From Bradyrhizobium lablabi (GTDB lineage: Bacteria; Pseudomonadota; Alphaproteobacteria; Rhizobiales; Xanthobacteraceae), in the NCBI RefSeq assembly GCF_018131005.1, contig NZ_JAFCJK010000012.1, forward strand, positions 124,001 through 188,000: DNA of 64,000 nucleotides, in the 5' to 3' direction. Below the pieces are notes generated by a model. The model was given only the letters and a program-made list of their open reading frames with translations. It did no database searches and had not been told where the DNA came from. The translations under genes were made by a program, and so were the position numbers. Below, piece after piece: positions 35,240 through 44,463 of the stretch. Numbering within the stretch: position 1 is the first letter of the stretch; the number at the start of each line of letters is the position of its first letter.

Positions 35240-36292
35240 TTAGGTTGGACAGGTCCGATCGATGGCCAGATCCAGCGCCGCGGAGTTGGAATCCAGATTT
35301 TCGATTGACGTGGCGACTTGCCGGCTGCGCGCTATGAGCAAGAGATGCGTGGCGCGGTCCATGAACTCCGTGTTCGTCGCATACGCTCTCTCAAGCCGAT
35401 CGAGCTCATCAGCGATTTGACTCTCGGCTGCTTGCGACGGATTCCATCGCGCATCCGGCATGAATCGACCGTGGAACAGGTCGAGACCCCGCAAATCCTC
35501 GATGTCGAAATTCCGGGCGAAATGGTTTCGCAATTCGTCTGCTGTAAACAGATGAAAGCCGAATGCCATATGCCGACCATCACTGAGGTCGATTTCGCAG
35601 CGGTCGTTGGTGTGATCATGCTTCAGGCGGCGCACGTTCTCCAGCGATTCCACAAAAGCCGTTGGCGTGCTGCCGATCGAACGCACGGTCGTGATAAAAT
35701 GGCCAGACGTGACGCGCGCGATTTCTCCAGAGATATCGGTCAGCCTTTCAACAGGCAGGTGGCTGAGAGCGCTGTACAGGCAAAGGGTGATATCGACGGA
35801 GGCATCCGGCTCCGGCAACCGGTCCGCAAGGTCGGCGACGTCGAATGTGACGTTCACTTCAGAAAGGCTTGCAGCTGCGGTCAAACGAGCCCGCTGGATC
35901 TGAGCTTCCGCAATGTCAAATCCGCGCGCAGTAATGCTGCTAAAGCCGAGGGCGCGTGCGCGCAGAATCAGTCGCCGTAGCCACGTGCCCGGTCCGCAAC
36001 CCGCATCGAGGAACCTGACCGATCTCTTTCCGGAGGCCCGCAGGTCCGCCAGCTTTGTTTCCAATACGGCCCAAACGTGCCGATCCGCGTACGCATGCAT
36101 TCCGCCGAAGGCGAATAGCTGCGAAGGGTCGCCATCGGCGTAGGAGGCGTAGTCGTCGCCGGCCTGGTTGTAGATGTCGGCGACATTAGCCGGCGTCTCG
36201 TCGTCGCGTGCCAGGACCGAATGAGCGATTCCGGGCGAGCCGGTCACACCTGACGCCCATTTCCGTGTCGGGATCGAATCCTGATCGACCAT
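35240..36292 (-). CDS. Class I SAM-dependent methyltransferase
   Basis: 350 residues. SAM motif I is FLDAGCGPGTWLRR (about residue 95), followed by GFDIAEAQIQRAR and DVADLADRLPEPDASVDITLCLYSALSHL (motifs II-IV). The substrate cannot be inferred; the C-terminal third is unusual for small-molecule methyltransferases. The ATG at 36292 is chosen, but the frame is open to an ATG at 36346 and neither has a strong ribosome-binding site. Convergent with hflX (7-nt gap). Confidence 0.82.
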   Translation of the reverse strand: MVDQDSIPTRKWASGVTGSPGIAHSVLARDDETPANVADIYNQAGDDYASYADGDPSQLFAFGGMHAYADRHVWAVLETKLADLRASGKRSVRFLDAGCGPGTWLRRLILRARALGFSSITARGFDIAEAQIQRARLTAAASLSEVNVTFDVADLADRLPEPDASVDITLCLYSALSHLPVERLTDISGEIARVTSGHFITTVRSIGSTPTAFVESLENVRRLKHDHTNDRCEIDLSDGRHMAFGFHLFTADELRNHFARNFDIEDLRGLDLFHGRFMPDARWNPSQAAESQIADELDRLERAYATNTEFMDRATHLLLIARSRQVATSIENLDSNSAALDLAIDRTCPT

Positions 36293-36842
36293 ACGAAGCG
36301 GTCTATTTGGTCGCGCGCGGCTTTCCGCGTTCCGGCAGTTCGCCATTGGTGCAGAATTGCTCTCTGATTTGGGGGCTCAGCGCTGCCTTCGCTGCAAGTC
36401 GGGTCGAGGCAATTATGTCTGGCAGATATCGCATGAACTATTTTCAGGTTTCGCCGCCACGGCGAGCTGAGCTCGGCAACCGCTGATAACTGCATCATGC
36501 GCGAGAGGTGATAGGAAATCGAGGCGGATGGTGGCCCCGCTTCATAGGCGCGATATAGCCACAAGGCTGCCCTTTGGACCGTCGTCAGCGAGTCTCACGA
36601 AAAATCGACCAACCTTATAGGTGATCGATTCCACTCATACACCTTTAGACTGCACAGCCGCCCCACGGGCTCGCGCCACCCCCGGCTGCGACGCGGCATC
36701 AAGATCGCTTGAAGGGCATTCGCGCGGATCTGGACACCAAACCAACAAGTTGTTGTAAGGCATTGTTCGGAGGGGTACGCTGATCCATTCAGTTTGGACA
36801 GGCATTTAGCGCCCTACCGGCCAGGCTCCGGAGTACGGTAGG
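36293..36842. other. Intergenic region upstream of the large kinase-like gene
   Basis: About 550 nt with no supported gene. A 13-nt palindrome CAACAA-G-TTGTTG at 36743-36755 lies about 90 nt before the large gene and may be an operator. A GGAG site lies nine nt before the ATG at 36843. Confidence 0.45.
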
Positions 36843-39800
36843 ATGAGCACGTCCCCTCGAGTCTCCATCAGCGGAGACACCAGCCTCGCCCCCTGGGAGG
36901 ACGGCGAACGTGCGTTCCGCCGCGAGCGACGCCTCAACGCGGACGGCCATCTCATCGACGTTCTGATGGTGACGCTCACGCGGGAGCATCCGTCCTCCAC
37001 AAGCCGCGATCGACTTGCTCATGAATACGCGTTGAAAGATGAGTTGGAGGGCGATTGGGCCGTGCGGCCGCTGGCGCTGATCCGCGAACGCGGTCGTACC
37101 GTCTTGATGCTCGAAGATCCTGCCGGCGAGCCACTCGACCGCCTGCTCGGCGCGCCGATGGAATTGGGACGCTTCTTGCGCCTCGCGACCGGCATTGCTG
37201 CAGCCCTTATCCGAATGCACCGGCGCGGCCTCGTTCATAAGGACCTAAAGCCGGCAAATATCGTGGTGAACCCTGCCGGCGAAGTCCGCTTTACAGGATT
37301 CGGTATCGCTTCGCGCCTTTCACGCGAGCGGCAAGCGTTTGAGCCGCCCGAAACACTCGCTGGTACGCTCGCCTATATGGCTCCCGAACAAACCGGACGC
37401 ATGAATCGTTCAATCGATTCTCGCAGCGACTTGTACGCACTCGGCGTCACGCTGTACCAGATGCTCACGGGCACGCTGCCGTTCACAGCGGCCGGTCCCA
37501 TGGAATGGGTGCATTGCCACGTCGCGAGACAGGTGAAACCTCCTGCCGAACGAATTGCAGGAGTGCCGGACATCGTCTCGGCGATTGTCATGAAGCTGCT
37601 CGCGAAGACGCCCGAAGAACGCTATCAGACCGCGGCCGGTCTCAGGCGTGATCTTCAGCGCTGCCTTGCGGCGTGGGAAGCTCGAGGCCGGATTGAGCAC
37701 TTTGGCATCGGCAAGTCCGACATGCCGGATCGTCTGCTCATTCCGGAGAAACTATACGGACGAGAGCGCGAAATTGACAGCTTGCTCACTTCGTTCGCTC
37801 GCATTGGCGGCAGCGGCATGCCGGAGCTGGTCCTGATCTCCGGACCTTCCGGTATCGGCAAATCAGCCCTGGTTCAGGAGTTGCATACCGCCCTGGTCCC
37901 GAGCGGCGGGTTTTTTGCCTCCGGCAAGTTCGATCAACTTCGCCGCGACATTCCCTATGCGACGCTTGCCCAGGCCTTTCAGAGTCTGATCCGGCATCTT
38001 CTCGCGAAGAGCGACGCGGATCTGGCACCCTGGCGCGACGCCCTGCGCGAAGCGCTGGACCCGCTCGGTCAGCTCATGGTCGATCTCGTTCCCGAACTGA
38101 GGCTGATCATCGGTGATCAACCGCCGGTCCCGGAGGCCTCGCCTCAGGACGCGCAACGGCGTTTTCAACTTGTCGTTCGGCGCTTCATCGGTGTCTTCGC
38201 CCAGCCGAGCCATCCTCTCGCGCTCTTTGTCGATGACTTGCAATGGCTCGACGTAGCCACGTGGGAGATGCTCGAGGAGCTGTTGACCCGTTCCGATCTG
38301 CGACACTTGTTGCTGGTCGGCGCTTACCGTCACGATGAGATCGACGGGGAGCATCCGCTGAAGCGAAAGCTCGAGACAATCCGTCATGCCAGCGCATCAA
38401 TACGGGAAATCAGCCTGGGGCCCCTTGCCCTTGATGGCGCCGAGCAGCTCACGGCGGATACGCTTCACTGCGAGCCGGCCCAAGCCGCGCCGCTGGCGCA
38501 GTTGATGCAGGAGAAGACAGGCGGCAATCCGTTTTTTCTGATCCAGTTTCTGCGCGCGCTTGCCGAAGAGAAGCTGCTCACGTTCGATCATCAGAAAGCT
38601 TCGTGGAGCTGGGACCTCGCGCGCATCCATGCCAAAGGTTATACCGAGAACGTTGTAGACCTTATGGTTGGCAAGCTCGGTGGTTTACCCGGCGAGGCAC
38701 GGCAGGCTCTGGTGGGGCTGGCTTGTCTTGGTAGCAGCGCAGCGCCGACGACGCTCGCGCGCGCGCTCGGAACCTCGGAGAAGCAGGTCCATGCGGATCT
38801 CAGAGGGGCGGTTCGTCTCCAGCTGATCGAGTTGGTGGACGGCTGCTACAGATTCGTGCACGACCGCGTTCACGAGGCCGCATACACGCTGCAGCCGGAC
38901 GAAGACAAGCCCGCCCTGCATCTTCGCATTGGCACGGCATTGGCGGCGCACGTGGTGCCCGACGAGACCAGCGAGACGGTCTACCTCGTCGCCGGCCAGC
39001 TCAATCGTGGCATCGCCGCCACTACGAGCGAGGCGGAACGCCGGCAAATCATTGCCATCAATCTTTCGGCTGGCCGGCGCGCCCGCAACGCTGCGGCCTA
39101 CAGTGCGGCCATCGCCTATCTTGAGGTTGCGCGAAAGCTACTTGGAGACGAAGCGCATCCTCACTGCAGCGAGACGGCCTTCGCCGTCGCCCTGTTGCGC
39201 GCCGAGTGCGAGTTCCTGGTCGGGCATCTGGATAATGCGGATGCGCAGTTGCTGCTGCTGTCGCAGAGTTGTCCGAACGTTCACGCCAGCTCGGAGGTGA
39301 CCAGGCTTCGGTCCAAATTGTATTCGGTGCAGGGCCAGCTCACGCGCGCCGTTGCCGTCGGTCTCGAGTTTCTCCGTTTGGTCGGGATCGACTGGCGCCC
39401 TCACCCGACGGATCCAGAAGTGGATGAGGAAGGCAGTCGCCTGCGTATGTTGGCCGAGCAACTATCCGACGACCAGCTTCACGCAATACCACCGGCAACC
39501 GATCCCGACCATCGTGCAACAATGGCGGTCATCGCTGACCTCGTTACACCTGCTCTCCTCACCGACCTCAACCTGTCCCACCTCGTGATCATGGGATCGG
39601 CACGATTGACGCTTCAGCATGGGACCAGCGAGAGCTCCTGCTATCCGCTGGCATGTACATTCAGCGTTCTCTACAACCGCTATGCAGACCCGAAACTCGG
39701 ATTGCGTTTGGCGCAATTTGGAGTTTCTCTCGCCAACAGGCAGCCGCAACTGGCTTTCAGTGGACGGACGATCGCCGTATTCGGCTACTATGTAACGCCT

Positions 39801-42362
39801 TGGGTACAGCCGCTCCGGTCGGGCTTGCCCTTCGTTCGCCGTGGCCGGGACATCGTGTCGGCAACCGGCGACCTGGCTTGGGTCGCATGGTTGCATTGGA
39901 CAGCGACGTCGATTCGTCTCTTCTGTGGCGACCCGCTTCATGAGGTTTACAAGGATACGGAACAGGGGGTCGCGTTCGCCGAGGACGCGGGTTTCGAGTT
40001 GCCGGCCGCAAATTCTTCGACGCAAAGAGATTTGGCTCTTAGCCTGATTGGCCGCGACAAGGAGAGCAGCTTCGGAGTGCCCGGCCCGACGGAGCGTCAT
40101 CCCCTGGAAGCGTCCTGCCCGCAGACCGCCTGCCTGCACTACGTCACCCAAATGCAGGCCCACGTGGTCGCCGGGCACTACGGCACCGCTCTCGAATTCG
40201 CCGCGCGGGCAGACAGGCTCTTCCGCAGCGTACGGGCCTATCTGGAACTTGTAGAATACCGCTTCTATGCGGCGCTTGCCCACGCTGCCGCGTGTGATAC
40301 GTCGCCACCTGACCGACACGAGCTGCACGCAGGCAGCCTGCGTCAACATCACCACGAACTCACCATTCGGTGTGCACGGGTGCCTGCAAATTTCGGCGAT
40401 CGATTGACGCTGCTTGCCGCGGAGATCGCCCGCATCGAAGGACGCACACTGGACGCGGAGCGACTATACGAAGAGGCGATTACACTGGCGCGGGACGCCG
40501 GATTTGTTCAGATCGAGGCGATCGCCGCGGAGTGTGCGGCCCGCTTCTACGAGGCGCGCGGCATTCGCACCGCAGCCCTCTCTTATCTGGCGAATGCAAG
40601 CGATTGCTACCTGCGGTGGGGTGCCGGCGCCAAGGTGCGGCAACTCGAAGAGCTTTACCCCCACCTCCGCGAAAGAGAATTTGCGCCGAGCGCAATGCGT
40701 ACGATCGGAGCACCCGTCGAACAATTGGACCTCGCAACAGTGCTTAAGGTTTCGGAGGCCGTTTCCGGCGAGATCGTGCTGGAAAAGCTTATTGAGACAC
40801 TGTTGCGCACTGCCATCGAGCATGCCGGCGCAGACCGCGGACTACTGCTTTTGCCGCGAGGATCCGAGCTGCGGGTTCACGCCGAAGCGACTATCGGCAG
40901 TGCATCAGTGAGGATCGATCTCTGCGACCTGCCGATCTCGACAGCGGAATTGCCGGAATCGCTGGTTCTCTACACTGCGCGCACGCAGGAAAGCGTCATC
41001 CTCGGCGATATATCGGAGCGTGGCACTTTTTCCGGCGACCAGTATATGCGCCGCAAACGCACCCGGTCGGCCCTGTGTCTGCCGCTCATCAAGCAAGGCA
41101 AGACGGTCGCCGTGTTATATCTCGAAAACAGCCTCGCTGCAGGGGTGTTCACCCCCGCCCGCATCGCCATTCTGAAGTTTCTCGCCTCCGAGGCCGCCAC
41201 ATCGATCGAAAATGCTCGCCTGTATCGAGAGATATCAGAACGAGAATCGCGGATCCGTCGGCTGGTCGACGCCAACATCATCGGAATCTGCATCTTCAAT
41301 CGGAGCGGCGATATTGTTGACGCGAATTGCTCGTTCCTCGAGACCCTTGGATACAATCAGGAGGATCTCTCCGCGGGCCAGCTACGCTGGAACGACTTGA
41401 CGCCGCCGGAGTGGCGAGACCGCACCTCACGTGCCCAGACAGAAATGGAGAAGACTGGAGCCGCGAAACCGTTCGAGAAGGAGTTGTTCCGCAAGGACGG
41501 CGAGCGCGTGCCGGTCCTGGTCGGCGCGGCCGCCTTCGACGAAGACCGAGACCAGGGTGTTGTTTTCGTATTGGACCTGAGCGAACGTCGACGTGCGGAA
41601 GTCGAGGTCCGCGAGAGCGAACGTCGGTATCGCGAGGTCCAGATGGAGCTCGCCCATGCAAACCGTGTTGCGGTGATGGGGCAGCTCACGGCATCCATTG
41701 CCCATGAAGTCAACCAGCCGAACACCGCGGTCGTCGCCAGCGTGCAAGCAGCGCTACGCTGGCTGGATCGCCGGCCCCCGGAGCTCGAGCAGGTTCGTGG
41801 AGCGCTGGCCCGGGTCGAGCAGAACGCCATTCGGGCAAGCGAGGTCATCGGGCGGATTCGCGATATCATCAAGAAGGCGCCGCCCAAAAAGGATCGTATC
41901 GCGATCAACCGCGTCATCCGCGAGGTGGTCGAGCTCACCCAGGCTGAGGCAGCGAGGCACAATGTCTTGGTGCAAACGTCGTTTGCGGCAGACTTGCCGG
42001 AAGTCATTGGCGACCGGGTCGAATTGCAACAAGTCGCGGTCAATCTGATCGTCAATGCGATCGAGGCGATGAGCGGAACGACTGAGCGAGCGCGCGAGCT
42101 CGTGATCCGCACCACGCAGGCAGATCGCGATGGCGTTCTTGTCGCGATGATGGATTCAGGCCCGGGTTTGCCGCCGACAACCTTCGAGCGCCTGTTCGAC
42201 CCTTTCTACACGACCAAGCCGGGCGGCATAGGGGTCGGACTGTCGATATGCCGTTCGATCATCGCCGCACATGGCGGTCGATTGTGGGCCAGCGCGAACG
42301 TGCCCCACGGAGCCGTCTTCCAGTTTACCTTGCCCACTGAAGGCGAAAGGTCCGGCAACTGA
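36843..42362 (+). CDS. Kinase-like/AAA ATPase/GAF/PAS/histidine kinase multidomain sensor (1839 aa)
   Basis: Cytosolic signalling giant. Order: Ser/Thr-kinase-like domain (about 1-275, HKDLKPANIV at 131-140), AAA/STAND ATPase (Walker A SGPSGIGKSAL at about 332-342, Walker B LALFVDDLQWLD at about 459), a long helical TPR-like region (about 650-1290), GAF (about 1300-1455), PAS (about 1465-1590), HisKA with HEVNQP (His1621) and HATPase (VNLIVNAIEAM, DSGPGLPP, GVGLSICRSII). The kinase lacks the DFG Asp (FTGFGIA) and an evident VAIK Lys, so it is probably a pseudokinase. No response-regulator gene is adjacent. Confidence 0.94.
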   Translation: MSTSPRVSISGDTSLAPWEDGERAFRRERRLNADGHLIDVLMVTLTREHPSSTSRDRLAHEYALKDELEGDWAVRPLALIRERGRTVLMLEDPAGEPLDRLLGAPMELGRFLRLATGIAAALIRMHRRGLVHKDLKPANIVVNPAGEVRFTGFGIASRLSRERQAFEPPETLAGTLAYMAPEQTGRMNRSIDSRSDLYALGVTLYQMLTGTLPFTAAGPMEWVHCHVARQVKPPAERIAGVPDIVSAIVMKLLAKTPEERYQTAAGLRRDLQRCLAAWEARGRIEHFGIGKSDMPDRLLIPEKLYGREREIDSLLTSFARIGGSGMPELVLISGPSGIGKSALVQELHTALVPSGGFFASGKFDQLRRDIPYATLAQAFQSLIRHLLAKSDADLAPWRDALREALDPLGQLMVDLVPELRLIIGDQPPVPEASPQDAQRRFQLVVRRFIGVFAQPSHPLALFVDDLQWLDVATWEMLEELLTRSDLRHLLLVGAYRHDEIDGEHPLKRKLETIRHASASIREISLGPLALDGAEQLTADTLHCEPAQAAPLAQLMQEKTGGNPFFLIQFLRALAEEKLLTFDHQKASWSWDLARIHAKGYTENVVDLMVGKLGGLPGEARQALVGLACLGSSAAPTTLARALGTSEKQVHADLRGAVRLQLIELVDGCYRFVHDRVHEAAYTLQPDEDKPALHLRIGTALAAHVVPDETSETVYLVAGQLNRGIAATTSEAERRQIIAINLSAGRRARNAAAYSAAIAYLEVARKLLGDEAHPHCSETAFAVALLRAECEFLVGHLDNADAQLLLLSQSCPNVHASSEVTRLRSKLYSVQGQLTRAVAVGLEFLRLVGIDWRPHPTDPEVDEEGSRLRMLAEQLSDDQLHAIPPATDPDHRATMAVIADLVTPALLTDLNLSHLVIMGSARLTLQHGTSESSCYPLACTFSVLYNRYADPKLGLRLAQFGVSLANRQPQLAFSGRTIAVFGYYVTPWVQPLRSGLPFVRRGRDIVSATGDLAWVAWLHWTATSIRLFCGDPLHEVYKDTEQGVAFAEDAGFELPAANSSTQRDLALSLIGRDKESSFGVPGPTERHPLEASCPQTACLHYVTQMQAHVVAGHYGTALEFAARADRLFRSVRAYLELVEYRFYAALAHAAACDTSPPDRHELHAGSLRQHHHELTIRCARVPANFGDRLTLLAAEIARIEGRTLDAERLYEEAITLARDAGFVQIEAIAAECAARFYEARGIRTAALSYLANASDCYLRWGAGAKVRQLEELYPHLREREFAPSAMRTIGAPVEQLDLATVLKVSEAVSGEIVLEKLIETLLRTAIEHAGADRGLLLLPRGSELRVHAEATIGSASVRIDLCDLPISTAELPESLVLYTARTQESVILGDISERGTFSGDQYMRRKRTRSALCLPLIKQGKTVAVLYLENSLAAGVFTPARIAILKFLASEAATSIENARLYREISERESRIRRLVDANIIGICIFNRSGDIVDANCSFLETLGYNQEDLSAGQLRWNDLTPPEWRDRTSRAQTEMEKTGAAKPFEKELFRKDGERVPVLVGAAAFDEDRDQGVVFVLDLSERRRAEVEVRESERRYREVQMELAHANRVAVMGQLTASIAHEVNQPNTAVVASVQAALRWLDRRPPELEQVRGALARVEQNAIRASEVIGRIRDIIKKAPPKKDRIAINRVIREVVELTQAEAARHNVLVQTSFAADLPEVIGDRVELQQVAVNLIVNAIEAMSGTTERARELVIRTTQADRDGVLVAMMDSGPGLPPTTFERLFDPFYTTKPGGIGVGLSICRSIIAAHGGRLWASANVPHGAVFQFTLPTEGERSGN

Positions 42363-42475
42363 AGCGCACTCGCACCGGCGCGCCGCAACCGGCGATAGAG
42401 TCGATGCCCTGAACTCTCCTGCCGATAAGAAGATTCAGAGCTGCCCCTGCGACGTTTTGTCCTCGGCCCTGCGCG

Positions 42476-42510
42476 ATGGCTCTCAGGTCACCTCTCTGTA
42501 ACAGAGCCAT
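42476..42510 (+). terminator. Imperfect terminator-like inverted repeat after the large sensor gene
   Basis: ATGGCTCT / AGAGCCAT arms of 8 bp (42476-42483 with 42503-42510), 19-nt loop, no T-run. It could reduce read-through into the PEP-CTERM gene 62 nt further on, or be a leader structure of that gene. Confidence 0.35.
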
Positions 42511-42571
42511 GCAACACCTCCGACCGTTAAATAAGGATCAAAATTGATCCAGCAACTGGTATGGGGCATCA

Positions 42572-43246
42572 ATGAAATTCATGTTGAGGGCAGCTGTCGC
42601 AGTGGCAGCTCTGAAGTTTGCTTGTTCTCCCGCTGCAGCTCTTGTCATAGGCAATGCCGATAGCAGCAACGGTATTCCCTTCGGAAATAATGTCGGCGGC
42701 TATTACTATCAACAGATCTACAATTCGAGCAGCTTCAGCTCCTCGATCAACATCAACGAAATCACATTCTATAACTCGCTGTTTCCTGGCGGCACTGCGC
42801 GGACCGGCACGTTTGACATCTATCTTTCATACGTTCCGAACACGACCAACATCAGCACGTTCGATACCGGCGCCTTTGCTTTTCCGGACGCAACCTTCAC
42901 TAACGTGTTCAGCGGAAGCGCACCGGCCGTTTCAGATGGCCGGCTGGACTTCAACCTTTCAACGTCATTCAATTACGATCCGACGAAGGGCTACCTGATG
43001 CTGACGGTCAGGGAGTTTGGCCTGTCCAACGGCAACACTCTCTATCTGGACAGCGACAGCAACGTTGGAACGACCAATTCGCGCTTCTCGGCCTATCCGT
43101 ACGAATGGAACCAGGGTCTTGTGACCGGATTCAACGACAGCGTTGCGGCGGTGCCGGAGCCCTCCACCTGGGCCATGCTGATCCTCGGCTTTGCCGGCAT
43201 CGGCTTTATCGCGCATAGCCGTCGTAACGCGCTCAGGATGGCCTGA
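42572..43246 (+). CDS. PEPxxWA-CTERM sorting-domain surface protein
   Basis: 224 residues: signal peptide (about 1-24), a Ser/Asn/Tyr-rich beta-type exported domain, and the C-terminal sorting signal VPEPSTWAMLILGFAGIG followed by a basic tail (HSRRNALR). This is the alphaproteobacterial PEPxxWA variant recognised by an exosortase, which trims and processes the protein at the cell envelope. Its biological role is unknown; such proteins are often linked to exopolysaccharide. The exosortase gene is not in this window. A TTCG-loop terminator follows. Confidence 0.9.
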   Translation: MKFMLRAAVAVAALKFACSPAAALVIGNADSSNGIPFGNNVGGYYYQQIYNSSSFSSSININEITFYNSLFPGGTARTGTFDIYLSYVPNTTNISTFDTGAFAFPDATFTNVFSGSAPAVSDGRLDFNLSTSFNYDPTKGYLMLTVREFGLSNGNTLYLDSDSNVGTTNSRFSAYPYEWNQGLVTGFNDSVAAVPEPSTWAMLILGFAGIGFIAHSRRNALRMA

Positions 43247-43270
43247 TCCAGCTCATGAGAGTCGCACAGG

Positions 43271-43298
43271 GACCGCCTTCGGGCGGTCTCATCCTTTT
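43271..43298 (+). terminator. Terminator of the PEP-CTERM gene
   Basis: GACCGCC-TTCG-GGCGGTC (43271-43288), a 7-bp stem with a stable UUCG tetraloop, followed by TCATCCTTTT. Confidence 0.8.
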
Positions 43299-43310
43299 AG
43301 GAATTCGTTT

Positions 43311-43338
43311 CCCTCGCAGGAGACTTCATCTGCGAGGG
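43311..43338 (-). terminator. Terminator-like hairpin for the opposing ICMT-like gene
   Basis: Perfect 9-bp stem CCCTCGCAG / CTGCGAGGG (43311-43319 with 43330-43338), 10-nt loop. On the minus strand it lies 38 nt past the stop of the ICMT-like gene, so the two genes have back-to-back terminators. Confidence 0.6.
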
Positions 43339-43375
43339 TCTCCTATACCGCCCCACGCTTTTCCGGATCGTGCTT

Positions 43376-44104
43376 CTAAGGCGGGTTCGAACCTGCAAAC
43401 AGCCGGCCAAGTTTTGTGGGGATCAGAAAAGACGTATTCGCGGCGTAGGCGCGATATTCAGGAAAAGCCCGCTTCAGAATCGCTTCTTCGTTGACCATTC
43501 GCCGCCATTGAACCAGCACAATCGCAACGGCGATGAGCACGGCAGGCGGCGAAAGCACCTGCAGCGTCACACCGATCAAGGCTACTCCCTCACAGAGGTA
43601 TAGCGGATGCCGGACGATTCGATAGGGCCCTTCTGTCACCAGGCGCCTTGCCTCGGCCAGTATGCTGAAGGATTTGCCCAACCAGCGGAGCACCACGAAA
43701 GAAAGCGAGGTGCCTACCAGGATCAACGTCGTGGACAGAGCCGACCAGATAGGGCCGAGCTCCGCCCTCGGAAGAAAAGCAAGCGCTATGCTCAAGAACG
43801 TGCCTAGCAAGGCCGAGAGCCGCGGCTCGATACCCTTCGACTTCCGTATTGGGACCAGCCGAGTAATGGCTGTCAGCGCAACCAAGCCCAGGAACAGGAC
43901 GTTAGCAATGCTCGCCGCGATCACCAGAAGCTTGTTGACGCTGTCGAGTGGCAGCAGATGAGGAAGGCTGGCGGCGCCGATAAGGGCAAAGCCGCCATAA
44001 ACGACGACGATTGCTGCTCTGGAAGCCCAATCCAGCCAAAGATTGGCGCGGCAATCGGCCATGCTGTCCTTGCCCGTTGCCTGAGCGAGCTTTACGTCAG
44101 CCAT
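43376..44104 (-). CDS. Isoprenylcysteine carboxyl methyltransferase-like membrane protein
   Basis: 242 residues with five or six transmembrane segments and the ICMT/PEMT catalytic block VTEGPYRIVRHPLYLCEG followed by EEAILKRAFPEYRAY. This family uses SAM to methylate lipids or terminal groups at the membrane; bacteria lack prenylated CaaX proteins, so the substrate is probably a lipid or other small hydrophobic molecule. The ATG at 44104 begins a short hydrophilic leader. Convergent with the PEP-CTERM gene; no functional link is shown. Confidence 0.87.
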   Translation of the reverse strand: MADVKLAQATGKDSMADCRANLWLDWASRAAIVVVYGGFALIGAASLPHLLPLDSVNKLLVIAASIANVLFLGLVALTAITRLVPIRKSKGIEPRLSALLGTFLSIALAFLPRAELGPIWSALSTTLILVGTSLSFVVLRWLGKSFSILAEARRLVTEGPYRIVRHPLYLCEGVALIGVTLQVLSPPAVLIAVAIVLVQWRRMVNEEAILKRAFPEYRAYAANTSFLIPTKLGRLFAGSNPP

Positions 44105-44463
44105 GGTACTGATATCTCGCGGTGCCCGCGTAGGGTACCTTAGGGCGGCTCCATCAGGCCAATAGAATACAGAAGTGGTGTTCTCTTCAAGAGACAGGCC
44201 GGTCCGTGGTTAGCCTTGGAGCAAAGGCTGGCACAAGTCCGGGCTGCAGCGGGCAAGGCGGCGGCCCCGGCTCTGGCGGGGAGGCCGTAGAGTTTGGCAC
44301 TTGCGGCGGTTGCCCATCGCCGACTTCGATCGTGAACTACCGCACACACTTGTTCATTCCCAAGTGGTACACAGGACAGGTGTCGACAATCGGCGCGGCA
44401 ATGGGAACCGCTTCTGTTATGCCGGCCGGTGTGCTATAAGCGGCCATAAACAGTCGTACCGTC
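44105..44463. other. Divergent promoter region, no gene seen
   Basis: Contains promoters for the ICMT-like and caspase-like genes. A Gly/Ser-rich short frame at 44206-44439 is not convincing. Confidence 0.45.

Noticed and set aside
42556..42572. Third copy of the palindromic element (TGGTATGGGGCATCA before the PEP-CTERM gene)
   Set aside because: Only a half-site matches; the other arm and the ATCACAACCGAGA block are missing.
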